From Clostridia bacterium (GTDB lineage: Bacteria > Bacillota > DSM-521 > Neomoorellales > Neomoorellaceae), in the NCBI GenBank assembly GCA_030445875.1, contig JASUSX010000095.1, positions 1 to 7,930 of the forward strand: a stretch of 7,930 nucleotides of DNA. The letters are read 5' to 3'. Made by a program: the position numbers and the translations under genes. Under the pieces are notes generated by a model that made no database searches, was not told the origin of the DNA, and was given only the letters and a program-made list of their open reading frames with translations. Positions 1-5,748 of the stretch are shown piece after piece. The first letter of the stretch is position 1, and every line of letters begins with the position of its first letter.

Positions 1-13
1 GCTCTTCCGATCT
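1..13. other. Illumina adapter remnant
   Basis: The bases GCTCTTCCGATCT are identical to the 3' end of the common Illumina TruSeq/paired-end adapter. They sit exactly at the window edge and are followed directly by in-frame coding sequence of an M20 peptidase. The natural reading is untrimmed adapter at a contig end rather than chromosomal DNA. A chance match of 13 bases at the very terminus is unlikely. Genomic sequence is taken to begin at about base 14. Confidence 0.88.
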
Positions 14-14
14 T

Positions 15-410
15 TCTCGCCCTCCAGGGGTGTGCCATGCCTGCGGCCACGACGCCCATACTGCGATGCTGTTAGGGGCAGCCAGGGTGCTCTGCGAACT
101 GAGGGAGGGGTTTTCCGGTCACATACGCTTTTTGTTTCAACCCAGTGAGGACCTATTGCCGGGAGGGGCGCAGCGTATGATCGCAGACGGGGCCCTCGCT
201 GGCGTGGACGCCATTATAGGAGCTCATGTGTGGCAGCCCTTAGAAGTGGGGACAATGGGGTTAACGAGCGGCAAGATGATGGCGGGTTCCCATGAATTTA
301 CCCTTGTAGAGCAGGGCCGGGGTGGCCACGGGTCAGCCCCCCAGGAAACGGTAGATCCGGTGCTGGACGCCATGCAAAGAAAAGAAGGGCTTGGTAATAC
401 TAATAATTAA
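15..410 (+). pseudogene. M20 family amidohydrolase/peptidase, internal fragment broken at both ends
   Basis: This is the middle of an M20D-type metallo-amidohydrolase (hippurate hydrolase/IAA-amino-acid hydrolase-like), a family that cleaves N-acyl amino acids with a two-metal centre. The frame is open from the adapter onward. Counting from the GTG at 30, residues 3-8 are the metal-binding HACGHD motif. FQPSED lies at 36-41, where most relatives have EE rather than ED, and the GAH motif is at 64-66. GRGGHGSAPQETVDP of the dimerisation domain is at 96-110. The family is about 390 residues, so roughly the first 95 are lost at the contig end. Similarity stops after residue 115-116 (about base 377), and a short unrelated tail then runs to the TAA at 408-410. 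The last ~180 residues, including the C-terminal metal ligand, are missing, so no active enzyme is expected. The GTG at 30 is an internal valine, not a start. Confidence 0.85.
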
Positions 411-594
411 TTATTGATAGAGGTGGTGAGTAATTGACACGATTGGGAAGCTTGTAACGCTATTGTAGAGGGTGATTTGGTCGGGGTGGGTCGTGGCAAG
501 TTGTAAGTGTAAGCAGACTCTCCCCCCATTCTAGAATTCGCCTTACTTAGCCTCCATTTGCCTCGCCCTACATTCAAACCGGACTCCATAAAAG
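378..594. other. AT-richer spacer between two truncated genes
   Basis: No convincing gene is present: the only minus-strand frame (407-589) encodes low-complexity sequence with no recognisable motif. Base composition is clearly more AT-rich than in the flanking genes, most of all at 390-440. Visible details are a perfect 14-bp AT palindrome at 402-415, an isolated TTGACA at 434-439 without a good -10 partner, and a C-rich patch at 520-527. The last bases (580-600) resemble the left terminal inverted repeat of IS3/IS150-group insertion sequences. The stretch separates a 3'-truncated M20 gene from a 5'-truncated glutamate dehydrogenase gene, so it is probably the residue of an insertion/deletion event or an assembly join. 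I do not recognise its origin. Confidence 0.55.
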
Positions 595-837
595 TTGGAC
601 ATCCTGGCCAACGCCGGCGGGGTGGTGGTTTCTTATTTCGAGTGGGTGCAGGACAACATGAAGTTCTTCTGGACGGAGGAAGAGGTGAACCAGAAGCTTA
701 CCCAGGTGATGGTAGCCGCCTTCAACGAGGTCTTTGCTCTCACCAAAGAGAAGAACCTTTACCCCCGTACTGCTGCCTATGTCCTGGCGGTGGGCCGGGT
801 AGCCCAGGCTGTCCGCATCCGGGGAATCTACCCTTAA
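595..837 (+). pseudogene. gdhA: Glutamate dehydrogenase, C-terminal fragment (5' truncated)
   Basis: The frame encodes the last ~79 residues of a Glu/Leu/Phe/Val dehydrogenase, the enzyme that interconverts glutamate and 2-oxoglutarate with NAD(P). From Asp at 598 it reads DILANAGGVVVSYFEWVQ, a hallmark segment of hexameric bacterial glutamate dehydrogenases. TEEEVNQKL and RTAAYVLAVGRVAQAVRIRG follow, ending in TAA at 835-837. Relatives are about 415-430 residues and have Pro before this DILANAGG. Here the preceding codon is TTG, and an in-frame TAA lies at 589-591, so similarity begins exactly at the junction. About 340 residues, including the catalytic lysine domain and most of the nucleotide-binding fold, are absent. 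A TTG start at 595 is formally possible but has no evident ribosome site. The preserved reading frame suggests a recent break or an assembly join. Confidence 0.85.
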
Positions 838-920
838 AGCCCCGGCCTGATATAGTAGAGGGAATAATCTGTCCCGGACGAGGTATGCTACGCAGTAGAA
901 AAGCTGCGGGCAGGTATACC

Positions 921-1409
921 ATGGAACCGCGTTTAATTCTTTACTTCCTGGGCGGTTTGATTTTTTGCGTAGCCCTGGTAGCCGGGCTGGTGCGGCCCTG
1001 GCGGGGGTTGGTGCTCATCTGGGCGTCCGGGGTCATCTTTGGCATGACTGGCCTGGTACCGGGGCTGACACCACCTTATGTCGCCTCGGCCACGATTCTG
1101 GGGTCTGCAGCCCTGGCAGCAGGGGAGAGGGCAACCCGGCGCTGGTTCGGCCGCTATGGAGAGGCCACCCGCGCCGGGGTGCAGATACTCCTGGGGGCTT
1201 TGACTGCCCTGCTCGTGGGGGGTATTTTCCTGGGCCCTCTATGGGGGCTGGCCCTGGCTGGTGGTGCAGGCGGCCTGGCGGCGGTACAACTCACCCGGCT
1301 GCACTCCCTGCCGGAGGCCGCCACGGCGCTGTGGCGGCCCGGTTTACGGCTGGGAGCCCTTTTGATCCCGGCAGCACTCCTGGGCGGGCGCCTGCTTGGA
1401 CTTTTTTAA
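921..1409 (+). CDS. Small hydrophobic membrane protein of unknown function
   Basis: The product is 162 residues with no family I can name confidently. Hydrophobic segments lie at about 5-24, 29-49, 53-67, 86-122 (long enough for two helices) and 143-162, giving an estimated five or six membrane spans. The sequence is rich in Gly, Ala and Leu. The stretch around GGIFLGPLWGLALAGGAGGLAA (about 100-121) has the glycine-patterned look of DUF456-type proteins, but this is only a resemblance. The ATG at 921 was chosen because AGG at 912-914 lies 6 nt upstream and the first membrane segment begins at once. An in-frame ATG at 885 would add 12 polar residues and is the alternative. It follows the glutamate dehydrogenase remnant by 83 bp on the same strand. 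The stop is 10 bp before the -35 box of the next unit. Confidence 0.7.
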   Translation: MEPRLILYFLGGLIFCVALVAGLVRPWRGLVLIWASGVIFGMTGLVPGLTPPYVASATILGSAALAAGERATRRWFGRYGEATRAGVQILLGALTALLVGGIFLGPLWGLALAGGAGGLAAVQLTRLHSLPEAATALWRPGLRLGALLIPAALLGGRLLGLF

Positions 1410-1421
1410 GCCGGGCGGCTT
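1408..1421. repeat. Dyad AAGCC-N4-GGCTT overlapping a -35 box
   Basis: A perfect 5-4-5 inverted repeat begins in the stop codon of the upstream gene and ends on the first two bases of the -35 hexamer at 1420. No T-run follows it, so it is not a terminator. Its position would suit a repressor operator, but it is short and could be chance in GC-rich DNA. Confidence 0.25.
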
Positions 1422-1448
1422 GCAGATTATGATTGGAAGTTGTATAAT
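1420..1448 (+). promoter_or_regulatory. Sigma-A type promoter for the metal-efflux transcription unit
   Basis: TTGCAG at 1420-1425 and a consensus TATAAT at 1443-1448 are separated by exactly 17 nt. This is the best promoter match in the window. Transcription should start near 1455, giving a leader of about 110 nt before the efflux-pump ATG at 1567. It is the likely entry point for the efflux gene and possibly for lapA, recJ and rel, since no other clear promoter or terminator is visible between them. Confidence 0.65.
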
Positions 1449-1460
1449 GGAACCTAAAGG

Positions 1461-1504
1461 CCGGTAGGCAGGCCAGTACCGGTACCCGAAAGTCTTCCCT
1501 GGCC
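1461..1504 (+). ncRNA. Candidate H-type pseudoknot in the leader (possible riboswitch aptamer)
   Basis: CCGGTA (1461-1466) is complementary to TACCGG (1477-1482), enclosing a 10-nt loop. The 3' part of that loop, GGCCAG (1471-1476), is perfectly complementary to CTGGCC (1499-1504). Together the two 6-bp stems form a textbook H-type pseudoknot with connectors of 4, 0 and 16 nt. It begins about 6 nt after the predicted transcription start and ends one base before the hairpin at 1506. Known small riboswitches of this topology include preQ1, SAM-II and fluoride, but the sequence does not match those I remember, nor the NiCo (czcD) motif. The pairing is seen directly; the regulatory role is inferred. 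Part of the complementarity could be chance. Confidence 0.35.
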
Positions 1505-1505
1505 A

Positions 1506-1538
1506 GGACTTCATCAAAGGGGTGAAGTCCAATTTTTT
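1506..1538 (+). terminator. Intrinsic terminator/attenuator hairpin in the efflux-gene leader
   Basis: GGACTTCA (1506-1513) pairs perfectly with TGAAGTCC (1523-1530). A U-G and a C-G pair extend the stem to 10 bp around a 5-nt AAAGG loop. AATTTTTT follows at 1531-1538, giving a stem plus U-tract as expected for factor-independent termination. It lies downstream of the promoter at 1420-1448 and 28 bp before the ATG at 1567, so it would act as an attenuator of this transcript rather than only as the terminator of the gene ending at 1409. AAGTC at 1490-1494 is complementary to GACTT at 1507-1511 and could act as an antiterminator. ACTTCATC is repeated at 1539-1546 and could re-pair with the hairpin's 3' arm after the U-tract is made. 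Confidence 0.6.
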
Positions 1539-1566
1539 ACTTCATCTCGAAATTGGGGGCTCTACG

Positions 1567-2493
1567 ATGGAACTGCGGGCCAGGGCGGCCAGGGTATCTA
1601 TCATCTCTAATTCCCTGCTGGTAGCAGGCAAGCTGGGTATAGGTTACTGGATGCACTCGGTGAGCATCATGTCGGAAGCCATCCATTCCGGCCTGGACCT
1701 GGCGGCGGCGCTGATCGCCTTTTTTTCCGTCCGGGAAGCCAGCAAACCGGCCGATGCTGAGCACCGTTACGGCCACGGTAAGATTGAGAACATATCCGGG
1801 ACCATTGAAGCCATACTGATTTTCGTGGCCGCTATCTGGATCATTTATGAGGCTATGAAAAGGCTTATGGGCGGTGCCCATACAGTCAACGATCCCCTGA
1901 CCGGCGTGGCTGTCATGGGGCTGGCCAGCCTGGTCAACTACCTGGTTTCCCGCTACCTCTTCCAGGTCGCCGGGAAAACGGAATCCATCGCCCTGGAGGC
2001 TGACGCCTGGCACCTGCGGACCGACGTCTACACCTCCGTGGGCGTGATGCTGGGCCTGCTGGCCCTGGCTATAACGGGCTATTCCTGGCTGGACCCCCTG
2101 GTAGCCCTGGTAGTAGCGGCTATGATCATCAAGGCCGCCTTCGAGTTGACCCGCGCGTCCGTGCTGCCTTTAATGGATGTCAGCCTGCCGGAAGAAGAGG
2201 AAAGGGTTATTAAGGAAATCATCGCCCGGCACGCTGACGAGTATGTGGAGTTTCACAAACTACGCACCCGCAAGGCTGGTCGCGACCGCCAGGTCGACCT
2301 GCACCTGGTAGTGCCGCGCTACCAGCATATCGACTACGTCCACGACCTCTGTGAGCATATTGGTAATGAAATAAAGGCGGAATTGCCTTACACCGATATT
2401 TTAATCCACGCCGAGCCCTGCAACGGGCCCCAGGATTGTCCGGTATGTCCGGCCTGCCCGGAGAAGGAAAAAGGTCCCTCGAGGGCGAATTGA
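1567..2493 (+). CDS. Cation diffusion facilitator family transporter (Zn/Co/Cd-type efflux)
   Basis: The product is a 308-residue inner-membrane antiporter of the CDF family, which exports divalent metals in exchange for protons as a homodimer. About six membrane helices fill residues 10-200. The metal site reads HxxxD in TM2 (H40, D44) and HxxxD in TM5 (H149, D153), the His/Asp set typical of zinc/cobalt/cadmium CzcD-like members rather than Mn/Fe ones. The conserved HRYGHGKIENISG loop is at 66-78. Residues 205-283 form the cytoplasmic dimerisation domain. The tail carries C285, C291, C294 and C297, a CxxCxxC-like cluster that could bind metal and is not universal in the family. Length is normal. 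The ATG at 1567 fits family N-termini, with GGGGG at 1555-1559 as a weak ribosome site. The in-frame GTG at 1522 lies inside the leader hairpin and is rejected. The leader suggests attenuation control. Confidence 0.93.
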   Translation: MELRARAARVSIISNSLLVAGKLGIGYWMHSVSIMSEAIHSGLDLAAALIAFFSVREASKPADAEHRYGHGKIENISGTIEAILIFVAAIWIIYEAMKRLMGGAHTVNDPLTGVAVMGLASLVNYLVSRYLFQVAGKTESIALEADAWHLRTDVYTSVGVMLGLLALAITGYSWLDPLVALVVAAMIIKAAFELTRASVLPLMDVSLPEEEERVIKEIIARHADEYVEFHKLRTRKAGRDRQVDLHLVVPRYQHIDYVHDLCEHIGNEIKAELPYTDILIHAEPCNGPQDCPVCPACPEKEKGPSRAN

Positions 2494-2533
2494 ATCCAGG
2501 TGAAGAAAGTCAATTATTCGGGGGTGGGGGACC

Positions 2534-2857
2534 GTGCAGGTATTTTCTCTCCTGGCCATTTTTTTTGCCCTCCTGGTGGCCGTTTTTGCCGTCCAGAACG
2601 CCGTCCAGGTAGAAATCAATTTCCTGGCCTGGCAGTTTCGCCATATCTCCCTGGTCCTGGTCATCCTGGGGTCGGCGGCCTTCGGTGCCCTGGTGGTGTT
2701 TTTGCTGGGCGCCGTCAAGCAACTGCGCCAGGCCCGGGAAATACGGGAATTAAGAAGCCGGTGTAAGCGGCTGCAGGAGGATCTGGCGCGCCTGGAGCAG
2801 GGTAAAGCGGCGCCGGGAGCCGGGGCCATACCCCTCGAAGGGAAGCCGGAGGCTTGA
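2534..2857 (+). CDS. LapA-domain (DUF1049) small membrane protein
   Basis: The product is 107 residues with the LapA/DUF1049 pattern: a first helix at about 2-20 ending FAVQNAVQVEINFLAW, a short link, a second helix at about 38-60 (ISLVLVILGSAAFGALVVFLLG), then a charged, probably coiled-coil stretch at 63-90 and a Gly/Pro-rich tail. In proteobacteria the related LapA/YciS works with LapB in lipopolysaccharide assembly. In Gram-positives the role is unknown, so no lipopolysaccharide function is inferred. The start is the GTG at 2534 behind a G-rich stretch (2515-2530); no ATG fits. It lies 40 bp after the efflux gene and its stop overlaps the recJ start. A LapA-type gene next to recJ (yrvD-yrvE in Bacillus subtilis) is a recurring Firmicutes arrangement. 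Confidence 0.85.
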   Translation: MQVFSLLAIFFALLVAVFAVQNAVQVEINFLAWQFRHISLVLVILGSAAFGALVVFLLGAVKQLRQAREIRELRSRCKRLQEDLARLEQGKAAPGAGAIPLEGKPEA

Positions 2858-5748
2858 ACGGGGGAGCGGGGCCGCGCGCCGGGGCACTGCCGGAACTTGG
2901 TGCGCCGGTGCGGGATGCCGGAAGCCCGTCCGGGGCCGAGTGGGCCATACCGCCGGCCGACCTGCCGGGCAGGCTGGCCCTGGCCCGTGAACTACATATT
3001 TCGCCTGTCACAGCGCAGGTTCTCCTGAACCGGGGCCTGACTACGGCGGCGGCGGCCCGGGCTTTTCTCCAGGCCGACCCGGGACGCCTTTTACCGCCGG
3101 AGGAAATACCTGGCCTGCTGGCGGCCCGGGATCGCCTGCTGCAAGCCGCTGCCCAACAGGAAAGGGTCATGGTTTATGGCGACTACGATGTCGACGGCCT
3201 GGCGGCCACGGCTATCATGCTGGAAACCCTGGCCGGCCTGGGAATAGAAGCAGAGTCCTACCTCCCGGACCGCCTGGGTGAGGGTTACGGCTTAAAGGAA
3301 AACGGCCTGAGGAGGGCCCTGGAGCATAGTTGTAGCCTGGTAGTGACGGTGGACTGCGGTATAACTGCCATGGAAGAAGCTGATCTGGCGCAGCATATGG
3401 GACTGGACCTGGTTATTACGGACCACCACCAGCCGGGGAACGTACTGCCCCGGGCCACGGCCGTCGTCAACCCCCTGCTATCGCCAGCCCTTCCCCCCCT
3501 TTGCGGTGCCGGGGTAACCTTTAAGCTGGCCCAATCCCTGGCCATCGCCACGGGAATGGCGCCGGTAGATGGGATACCCGCCGGTGCAGCCCTGGACCTG
3601 GTTGCCTTGGCAACTATAGCCGACGCGGTGCCCCTCCTGGGGGAAAACAGGCTCCTGGTCCAGCTGGGTTTGCCGGTCCTGGCCAGGGGCAGGCGGCCAG
3701 GCCTGCAGGCCCTGGCCGAAGTAGCCGGACTACCGCCCGGGGAATGGACGGTCCGGGATTTGGCTTTTAGCCTTATCCCGCGCCTGAATGCCTGCGGCCG
3801 GATGAGCAGCGCCGCCCCGGCCTTGGAGCTCCTCCTTACCCCTTCCCCCCAGCGGGCCCTGGAGCTGGCTGGGTACCTGCAGCGAGAAAACCAGGCCCGG
3901 AAAACCCTGGAGGAGGGCGTCGCTCAAGAGGCTGAGGCCATGGCTATAGCGGCCCTGGCCGCGGGAGAGAAAGGCCTGGTCCTGGCGGCTGAAGGATGGC
4001 ACCCGGGGGTAACCGGTATTGTCGCCGCCCGGCTGGTCGAAAAATTTCACTGTCCGGTTATTTTAATAGCCCTGGCCGGGGACAGGGGGCGGGGTTCAGG
4101 CCGGAGCACGCCGGGCCTCAATCTTCATGCCCTCCTTACCCGCTGTCGCTCCCACCTTTTGGCCTTTGGCGGCCACGCCGGGGCAGCCGGGTTAGAGATC
4201 GCCGCCGTCGAGGTGCCGGCTTTCCGGGCGGCCTTTAAGGCAGCCCTGGAGGAAGTAGCCGGGGCTGCCGGGCCGGCCCCGGCCGCAGCCATAAAGCCCG
4301 AGGTGGAGGTCCTATTTAGCCAGCTTGACTGGCAGTTACTGGCGGAGCTGGAGGCCCTGGCGCCCTTTGGCGAAGGTAACCCCCAACCCATCCTGCTTTA
4401 CCGGAACGCCCGCCTGAATTCCGCCCGCCAGGTGGGGAATGGCGGGGCTCACCTGAAGCTTACGGTAGCCGGGGAGGGCCGGGAACTGGATACCATCGGC
4501 TTTAACCTGCAGTTGCCCCCCGGCATAGCACCTGGCCATGTGGTAGACCTGGCCTTTTACCTGGAACGGAATTCCTACCAGGGCAGGGAAGAGCTCCAGC
4601 TCCGGTTGGTAGCCCTGCGCCCGGCCGGCCGGGAGGGGAACCCGCTGCCGGGGGCGGCGGAGCTGGTGGCGGCAGCCAGGGAAACAGGGGCTGCCGCCAC
4701 CTGGTGCCAGCAATTACAGGCCGCCTTACCAGGGAACGGGCCGGCCGCGGGTATTTTATTTGCCACCAGCTTAGCTGTCCGCCAGTGCTACTATGGCTTG
4801 AAGCGTTTTTTGGGGCATACCTGCTCCTTGCGTCCCCTGGGGCCCTGGCTGGGCCGGGCGGGTTTGGCAAGGAATCTGGAGGCGGGCCAGGGGATCATTA
4901 CCTGTTACCCCTTCTGGAGCCTGGATAGGGAAACCGGGCCAGCCAACCTCTTTATTTCCTCCCTGGTACCAGGAGGCCAGGGGGCGGGGAAGATGTTGCG
5001 GGCAGCCAGCAACCCGGAGCACTGGCAACCCTTTCCGTCCCTTTTGCCCCTGCTGGCGGAGCTATTGGCCCGGGGAAGGAAGATCCTCATCTATACCCGG
5101 GATGCCAGGCAGATGTTGCAGCTGCGGGCCAGGCTGTCGCAGGAGCTGCCGGGGGTGCGGCTGGCTGTTGATACCTTTCTGGATCCCACCCAACTGGCGC
5201 TGGTCCGGGAAGGGGCCTGCAGCGGCCAGCTACCGTTGCTGGTAGCCAGACGCGACCTGCCGGCCTGGTATTACCCGGCGGACGCCGTCATCTTTAACTA
5301 TCTCCCCGGCAGCCAGGAGGAAGTCGAACTCGCCTTACCTCCTGGTGACCAACTGACGGAGGTCTTTATCAACCTCGGCGACGTGGTTGGGCCACCGCCC
5401 CCCCTGCGCCAGGTGCTGGCAAATTATTATCGCCGCTTGCAAAAAGAGACGAACCGGGGCCATGGCCTTTACATAATTAATAACAGGGGTTATCATCAAA
5501 ATTGGTTCCTGGCGATCTTTGAAGAACTGGGCCTGATCCAGGTCGAAAGGCAGGGCCGGGGACTGGCTGTCCGCTTGCAGGAGGTGGACGCCAGGAGCAA
5601 CCTGATGGCCTCCCGGCGCTACCGGCAACTGGAGGCTGAAAGGGAGCTGGCCCGGCGGTTTTATCAGCAACTAACAGGCAGGGAGGTGATGCCCGATGGA
5701 TCTGCAGGAACTGGAACAACAGATAAAGAGTTACCAACCAGGGGTTAG
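2854..5748 (+). CDS. recJ: Single-stranded-DNA-specific 5'-3' exonuclease RecJ, long form
   Basis: RecJ degrades single-stranded DNA 5' to 3' with Mn/Mg ions in RecF-pathway recombination, mismatch and base-excision repair. The DHH domain shows VYGDYDVDG (107-115), VDCG (166-169), TDHH (189-192), TIADAVPL (254-261) and RLNACGRM (310-317). The DHHA1 domain shows GWHPGVTGIVAARL (381-394), GSGRS (414-418) and GGHAGAAGLEI (439-449). An OB-fold begins near APFGEGNP (503-510) and ends about 590. At 964 residues it is far longer than proteobacterial RecJ (~575) and longer than Bacillus RecJ (~785). The segment at about 600-840 looks like a decayed helicase-like fold with no Walker A. Residues 850-940 resemble the Bacillus ssDNA-exonuclease C-terminal domain. 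The TTG at 2854 overlaps the lapA TGA; an in-frame GTG at 2908 is the alternative. Conserved sequence starts near W30, so the exact start is uncertain. Confidence 0.95.
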   Translation: MNGGAGPRAGALPELGAPVRDAGSPSGAEWAIPPADLPGRLALARELHISPVTAQVLLNRGLTTAAAARAFLQADPGRLLPPEEIPGLLAARDRLLQAAAQQERVMVYGDYDVDGLAATAIMLETLAGLGIEAESYLPDRLGEGYGLKENGLRRALEHSCSLVVTVDCGITAMEEADLAQHMGLDLVITDHHQPGNVLPRATAVVNPLLSPALPPLCGAGVTFKLAQSLAIATGMAPVDGIPAGAALDLVALATIADAVPLLGENRLLVQLGLPVLARGRRPGLQALAEVAGLPPGEWTVRDLAFSLIPRLNACGRMSSAAPALELLLTPSPQRALELAGYLQRENQARKTLEEGVAQEAEAMAIAALAAGEKGLVLAAEGWHPGVTGIVAARLVEKFHCPVILIALAGDRGRGSGRSTPGLNLHALLTRCRSHLLAFGGHAGAAGLEIAAVEVPAFRAAFKAALEEVAGAAGPAPAAAIKPEVEVLFSQLDWQLLAELEALAPFGEGNPQPILLYRNARLNSARQVGNGGAHLKLTVAGEGRELDTIGFNLQLPPGIAPGHVVDLAFYLERNSYQGREELQLRLVALRPAGREGNPLPGAAELVAAARETGAAATWCQQLQAALPGNGPAAGILFATSLAVRQCYYGLKRFLGHTCSLRPLGPWLGRAGLARNLEAGQGIITCYPFWSLDRETGPANLFISSLVPGGQGAGKMLRAASNPEHWQPFPSLLPLLAELLARGRKILIYTRDARQMLQLRARLSQELPGVRLAVDTFLDPTQLALVREGACSGQLPLLVARRDLPAWYYPADAVIFNYLPGSQEEVELALPPGDQLTEVFINLGDVVGPPPPLRQVLANYYRRLQKETNRGHGLYIINNRGYHQNWFLAIFEELGLIQVERQGRGLAVRLQEVDARSNLMASRRYRQLEAERELARRFYQQLTGREVMPDGSAGTGTTDKELPTRG
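5681..5688 (+). promoter_or_regulatory. Strong Shine-Dalgarno site for rel inside recJ
   Basis: GGGAGGTG lies 7 nt before the ATG at 5696 and is close to the ideal anti-16S complement. It fixes the rel start within the recJ coding sequence and implies that rel can be initiated efficiently on its own even though ribosomes translating recJ pass over it. Confidence 0.8.

Noticed and set aside
528..545. TCTAGAATTCGCC, resembling a cloning-vector polylinker edge (XbaI/EcoRI, TOPO-like)
   Set aside because: It differs from the TOPO junction by a missing C, and no further vector sequence flanks it. Overlapping restriction sites occur by chance.
407..589. Minus-strand open frame of 60 codons in the AT-rich spacer
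   Set aside because: It has no recognisable motif, no evident ribosome site and low-complexity composition; its length is expected by chance.
558..920. Upstream extension of the membrane-protein frame to an ATG at 558
   Set aside because: It would run across the junction and out of frame through the glutamate dehydrogenase fragment; the encoded residues are Gly/Pro/Arg-rich shadow sequence.
1455..1510. NiCo (czcD) riboswitch upstream of the efflux gene
   Set aside because: A GGCAGG-like stretch and a GAAAG are present, but the conserved core and four-way junction I remember are not recognisable. An Infernal search would settle it.
1524..1541. Second IS3-like end (TCCAATTTTTT) matching the 580-600 sequence in inverted orientation
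   Set aside because: The match is limited to TCCAA plus a T-run, which is explained by the terminator hairpin and its U-tract.
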